Source of the DNA: Chloroflexota bacterium
Lineage (GTDB): Bacteria > Chloroflexota > UBA11872 > VXOZ01
DNA: 7,817 bases
Direction of reading: 5' to 3'
Assembly: GCA_009839775.1 (NCBI GenBank)
Contig: VXOZ01000315.1
Span: 1 to 7,817 of the forward strand
A model generated the notes under the pieces. That model saw only the letters and a list, made by a program, of their open reading frames with translations. It did not search any database and had not been told where the DNA came from. Numbering within the stretch: the stretch's first letter is position 1; each line of letters begins with the position of its first letter. Positions 5,364 through 7,817 of this stretch are shown piece after piece. The position numbers were made by a program, and so were the translations under genes.

Positions 5364-6494
5364 ATGCCGACGATAGAGAACATAGAAGTATTCTCGTTTA
5401 CGCTGCCTTTCAAAGGGCTGTTCCGTACCTCCAAGGGAACTGTCGGCAGCGCTGCCTCAGGACGCCCCATCGTCTTGACGAAACTCACCGCCAGCGACGG
5501 CACGGTCGGCTGGGGCGAGGGGTCGCCCTCGCACACCTGGTCGCCGGAGACGCGCGAATCCGTGGTGAGTGTGCTCGAAGACCACTTCATTCCCGCGGTG
5601 CTTGGCAAGCCGCTGGCCGACTTTGATTCCCTGCATGAAGCTATGAACGGCGCGATTGCTCCCCTTTGGGGCCTGAGCATGCCCATTGCCCGCGCCGCGA
5701 TCGACGTGGCTGCCCACGATGCCCTCGCTCGGCACTACAGCGTATCCCTTGCCGACCTTTTCGGACAGAGGCGCGCGGACCGTGTGCGCTTGAGCTGGAC
5801 GGTGACCGGCAGCACACCGGAGGAAGTGGCAGACAGCCTGCGTGAAGCCGCTGAGCGCGGCTATCGCAGTTGCAACGTGAAGGTTGGCGGCTCTATGGCA
5901 TGGGACCTGCAACTGTGCGAGTTGGTGCGGAGCGCTTTTCCCGATGGCTTTCTCTGGGCCGACGCCAACGGCGGTTTTCTGCCTCACGAGGCACGTCAAC
6001 GGATGCATGCGTTGGTTGATGCGGGCGTGGCCTTGCTCGAACAGCCGGTAGCGCCGGACCGGCCAGACGTTTCCGCGCAGATCGCCGCAGCGTCACCGAT
6101 TCCCATTGCCCTGGATGAGTCTATTTCCGGTCCGGTGCCGTTGTTGACCATGATCAAACAGAATGCGCTTACGGCCTACACGTTCAAGGTAACGCGCACC
6201 GGCGGCCTCTGGCCTAATCGCATTTGCGCGTCGCTCGCTGATACGGCCGGACTGATGCTGGTCTGCAGCGGACTCACCGAGTGCAGCGTGGCGTTTGCCG
6301 CCAGCGTCCACCTCGCCGCCGCGTGGGGCGTAGAGCACCCTTGCGCGCTGAACGGACCACAGTTCCTGACTGACGACATCGCGGCCAAAGCGCTGCCCCG
6401 GGACGGCGATGCGGTCCTCCTTACCGACGATCCCGGGCTGGGCATTGAAGTTGATGAAGATAAAGTCCGGCATCTGGCCGCGCAGGAGGAATAA
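5364..6494 (+). CDS. Enolase-superfamily enzyme, muconate-lactonizing/dipeptide-epimerase-like subgroup (mandelate racemase/muconate lactonizing family)
   Basis: Members abstract a proton next to a carboxylate, using Mg2+, and then racemise, epimerise, cycloisomerise or eliminate water. The 376-residue product has the usual size and order: an N-terminal capping domain (to about 130), then a barrel. Metal ligands are visible as D200 (WADANGG), E226 (LLEQP) and D251 (ALDES). The catalytic lysines are K173 at the end of strand 2 and K275 in FKVTRTGGL, which places it in the muconate-lactonizing type subgroup. The usual K-x-K of strand 2 reads N171-V-K173, so the first lysine is missing. CSGLTECSVAFAASVHLAAA (301-320) matches the barrel's last strand and helix. 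The ATG at 5364 follows AAGGAG at 5 bases; an in-frame ATG at 5214 would add 50 residues with no family match. The gene directly downstream is a dehydrogenase 13 bases away, suggesting a shared catabolic route. Substrate unknown. Confidence 0.9.
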   Translation: MPTIENIEVFSFTLPFKGLFRTSKGTVGSAASGRPIVLTKLTASDGTVGWGEGSPSHTWSPETRESVVSVLEDHFIPAVLGKPLADFDSLHEAMNGAIAPLWGLSMPIARAAIDVAAHDALARHYSVSLADLFGQRRADRVRLSWTVTGSTPEEVADSLREAAERGYRSCNVKVGGSMAWDLQLCELVRSAFPDGFLWADANGGFLPHEARQRMHALVDAGVALLEQPVAPDRPDVSAQIAAASPIPIALDESISGPVPLLTMIKQNALTAYTFKVTRTGGLWPNRICASLADTAGLMLVCSGLTECSVAFAASVHLAAAWGVEHPCALNGPQFLTDDIAAKALPRDGDAVLLTDDPGLGIEVDEDKVRHLAAQEE

Positions 6495-6507
6495 GCGAGG
6501 ATTTAGA

Positions 6508-7521
6508 GTGACTGAGCAAACTCCCATTCGCACTATTCACGTTGGTGTCGGGCGACGCGGGCGCTGGCCGCTTGAAGTGCTCAGCGCAGATCCGCGCTTT
6601 CAGCCAGCAGCCCTCGTCGACGTTTCGCTGGAACTGCTTACGGAGGCGCAGGCGCTTACGGGCCTGGGCGAGTCCGCTTCATTCACACAACTTGAAGAAG
6701 CTCTCGCAACCGTCCTTGCTGACGCCGTAATCATCTGCACGCCTACGGAGTTTCACAGCCCTTTGGCACGGCTGGCGTTTCAAGCCGGCAAGCATGTGCT
6801 GGTTGAGAAAGGCATGACGACGAACTGGCAAGATGCCGTCGCGCTGGTAGCCGAGGCGGAGAGCGCGGGCGTGAGATTCTGCGTCTCGCAGAACTACCGC
6901 TATCGGCCCGAGATTGTCACGCTGCACGCCGCGATCGCAAGTGGCGGCTACGGCACGCCGCACCTCATCGACTTGGTTCACCACCGTTACCGGCCCACGC
7001 CGCGCACATTGGACTATCACTTCGCGATGGTGTGGGACATGAGCGTACACCACCTCGATAACCTGGTGTTCTGCTTTGGGCCGGTTGCCGAGGTCACTGC
7101 CCGCAGTTTCACGACGCCTTGGTCACAATACTCGCACGACGCGGGCATATCCGGCGTGCTGCACTTTGCGAGCGGGGCCGTCGCAACGTACGCCATGTCG
7201 CACATTGCCAGCCTCAACGACTATCGCTTTGTCGTGCAGAGCGCAGAAGGTGTTTTGGCATGGGACGGCGCGGACTGGCAGTGGCAGGCAACGCCGGATG
7301 CGGACTTTGGCAAAGCGCAGCCGCCGCAAGCCGTGCCCCACGCGCCGGCGCCCGCTCGCAGCGAGCAAGGTGTGATTGACGACTTCTATCGGTACATCGC
7401 GGACGGCATTGAGCCAGGCATCAGCGGACGCAATAACTTGGAAATTCTCCGCGCCTGTGAAATGCTTTGCCGTTCCAGCCGAGAACAGCGAACCGTACGG
7501 AGCGATGAAGTGCGCCCATAG
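6508..7521 (+). CDS. Gfo/Idh/MocA family NAD(P)-dependent oxidoreductase
   Basis: The family oxidises or reduces sugars, inositols, sugar acids and related compounds in the cytosol. The 337-residue product has the expected length. The N-terminal Rossmann domain has GVGRRGRW (13-20), DAVIICTPTEFH (72-83) and HVLVEKGMTT (96-105). The usual EKP at this last place is E100-K101-G102. The second domain contains WDMSVHHLD (176-184), matching the D-x-x-x-H-x-x-D catalytic pattern (D177, H181, D184), followed by beta-sheet residues to about 255 and a C-terminal helix pair with GISGRNNLEILRACEML. The GTG start at 6508 follows GAGG at 7 bases; an upstream in-frame ATG at 6409 lies inside the preceding gene and adds non-family sequence. 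The 13-base gap to the enolase-superfamily gene makes co-transcription very likely. Substrate is not evident. Confidence 0.92.
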   Translation: MTEQTPIRTIHVGVGRRGRWPLEVLSADPRFQPAALVDVSLELLTEAQALTGLGESASFTQLEEALATVLADAVIICTPTEFHSPLARLAFQAGKHVLVEKGMTTNWQDAVALVAEAESAGVRFCVSQNYRYRPEIVTLHAAIASGGYGTPHLIDLVHHRYRPTPRTLDYHFAMVWDMSVHHLDNLVFCFGPVAEVTARSFTTPWSQYSHDAGISGVLHFASGAVATYAMSHIASLNDYRFVVQSAEGVLAWDGADWQWQATPDADFGKAQPPQAVPHAPAPARSEQGVIDDFYRYIADGIEPGISGRNNLEILRACEMLCRSSREQRTVRSDEVRP

Positions 7522-7602
7522 GTTCATTGACCTTTTGGATGCATAGTGAGGTCGGGGGAAAACTACAGGCCTACCACGTTTCGATGTTCACAAAGAATTC
7601 AC

Positions 7603-7618
7603 ATTCTAGGACTAGAAT
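7603..7618. promoter_or_regulatory. Perfect 16-base palindrome upstream of the lipoprotein gene
   Basis: ATTCTAG (7603-7609) and CTAGAAT (7612-7618) are perfect inverted copies separated by GA. TAGAAT (7613-7618) also resembles a -10 element, so a repressor site overlapping a promoter is possible. No good -35 is seen at standard spacing. It lies about 50 bases before the next start codon. Confidence 0.3.
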
Positions 7619-7620
7619 CT

Positions 7621-7637
7621 CGGCGAGGCAATCGCCG
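7621..7637 (+). promoter_or_regulatory. Small stem-loop in the lipoprotein leader
   Basis: CGGCGA (7621-7626) pairs with TCGCCG (7632-7637) around GGCAA. No U-tract follows, so it does not look like a factor-independent terminator of the upstream operon. Confidence 0.25.
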
Positions 7638-7665
7638 TATATGTGGAGAGGTGTCAGCACGTATC

Positions 7666-7817
7666 ATGAAGACTCGTTTGCTTGTGTGCCTAGCTGGACT
7701 TGCCATTCTTGTTTCCTGTGCGTCCCAAACTGAGTTTCAGTCCGAAGTGACCATCACACCTGCGGCACAACCAACGGAAGTGCCGTCGCCTACGGCCGCA
7801 GCCGTGGAACCTACGGC
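7666..7817 (+). CDS. Secreted lipoprotein, N-terminal part only (cut by right window edge)
   Basis: Fifty codons are visible. The protein begins with a Sec-type lipoprotein signal: basic K2 and R4, a hydrophobic core (LLVCLAGLAILV), and a lipobox L15-V16-S17-C18, so it should be lipid-anchored outside the membrane. From about residue 30 a Pro/Thr/Ala/Glu-rich linker follows (for example PAAQPTEVPSPTAAA), which typically tethers a folded domain further on. That domain lies beyond the window, so no function can be given. The ATG at 7666 is preceded by GAGAGG about 14 bases away, which is long; a GTG at 7651 is in frame and would add five residues, but abuts the same purine run. It lies about 145 bases after the Gfo/Idh/MocA gene and probably has its own promoter. 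Confidence 0.72.
   Translation, partial: MKTRLLVCLAGLAILVSCASQTEFQSEVTITPAAQPTEVPSPTAAAVEPT

Noticed and set aside
5457..6008. Minus-strand open frame of 183 codons
   Set aside because: Antisense shadow of the enolase-superfamily gene, whose catalytic residues are all in the plus frame.

Overview
The window looks like a chromosomal segment from a free-living, moderately GC-rich bacterium. My best guess is an uncultured Chloroflexota lineage (SAR202/Dehalococcoidia-like or Caldilinea-like). This is inferred from four things: a twin-arginine lipoprotein of the sugar ABC-transporter type, a bS21 protein with a long basic tail, frequent non-ATG starts behind good Shine-Dalgarno sites, and an enolase-superfamily enzyme paired with a Gfo/Idh/MocA dehydrogenase. 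No rRNA, tRNA, phage, transposase or CRISPR signal was seen, so the taxonomic placement is weak.

Layout. The left 2.9 kb is read on the minus strand. From right to left it holds gmd (GDP-mannose 4,6-dehydratase), rpsU (ribosomal protein bS21) and a family 1 extracellular solute-binding lipoprotein that runs off the left edge. A gene-free stretch of about 450 bases (2921-3372) separates this from the right part, which is all on the plus strand. That part holds an 84-residue unknown protein, a PchB/AroQ-type chorismate mutase-like protein, a palindrome-rich intergenic block (4143-4382), a degenerate CinA/PncC-like protein overlapping a 91-residue unknown, an enolase-superfamily (muconate-lactonizing subgroup) enzyme, a Gfo/Idh/MocA oxidoreductase 13 bases behind it, and the first 50 codons of a secreted lipoprotein cut by the right edge.

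How the genes fit together. The clearest operon is the last four complete plus-strand genes: the CinA-like and 91-residue genes overlap by ATGA, and the enolase-superfamily and Gfo/Idh/MocA genes are tightly spaced. The latter two probably act in one catabolic route for a sugar acid, amino acid or related carboxylate; the substrate cannot be read from sequence. The solute-binding protein would feed such catabolism, but its permeases are outside the window. gmd points to GDP-deoxyhexose synthesis for surface polysaccharide.

I do not see a clearly new defence or mobile system. The items most worth a second look are the inverted-repeat-bounded palindrome cluster at 4143-4382, the CinA-like protein that has lost its signature motifs, and the PchB-like protein with a Gln-to-Glu change at the active site.
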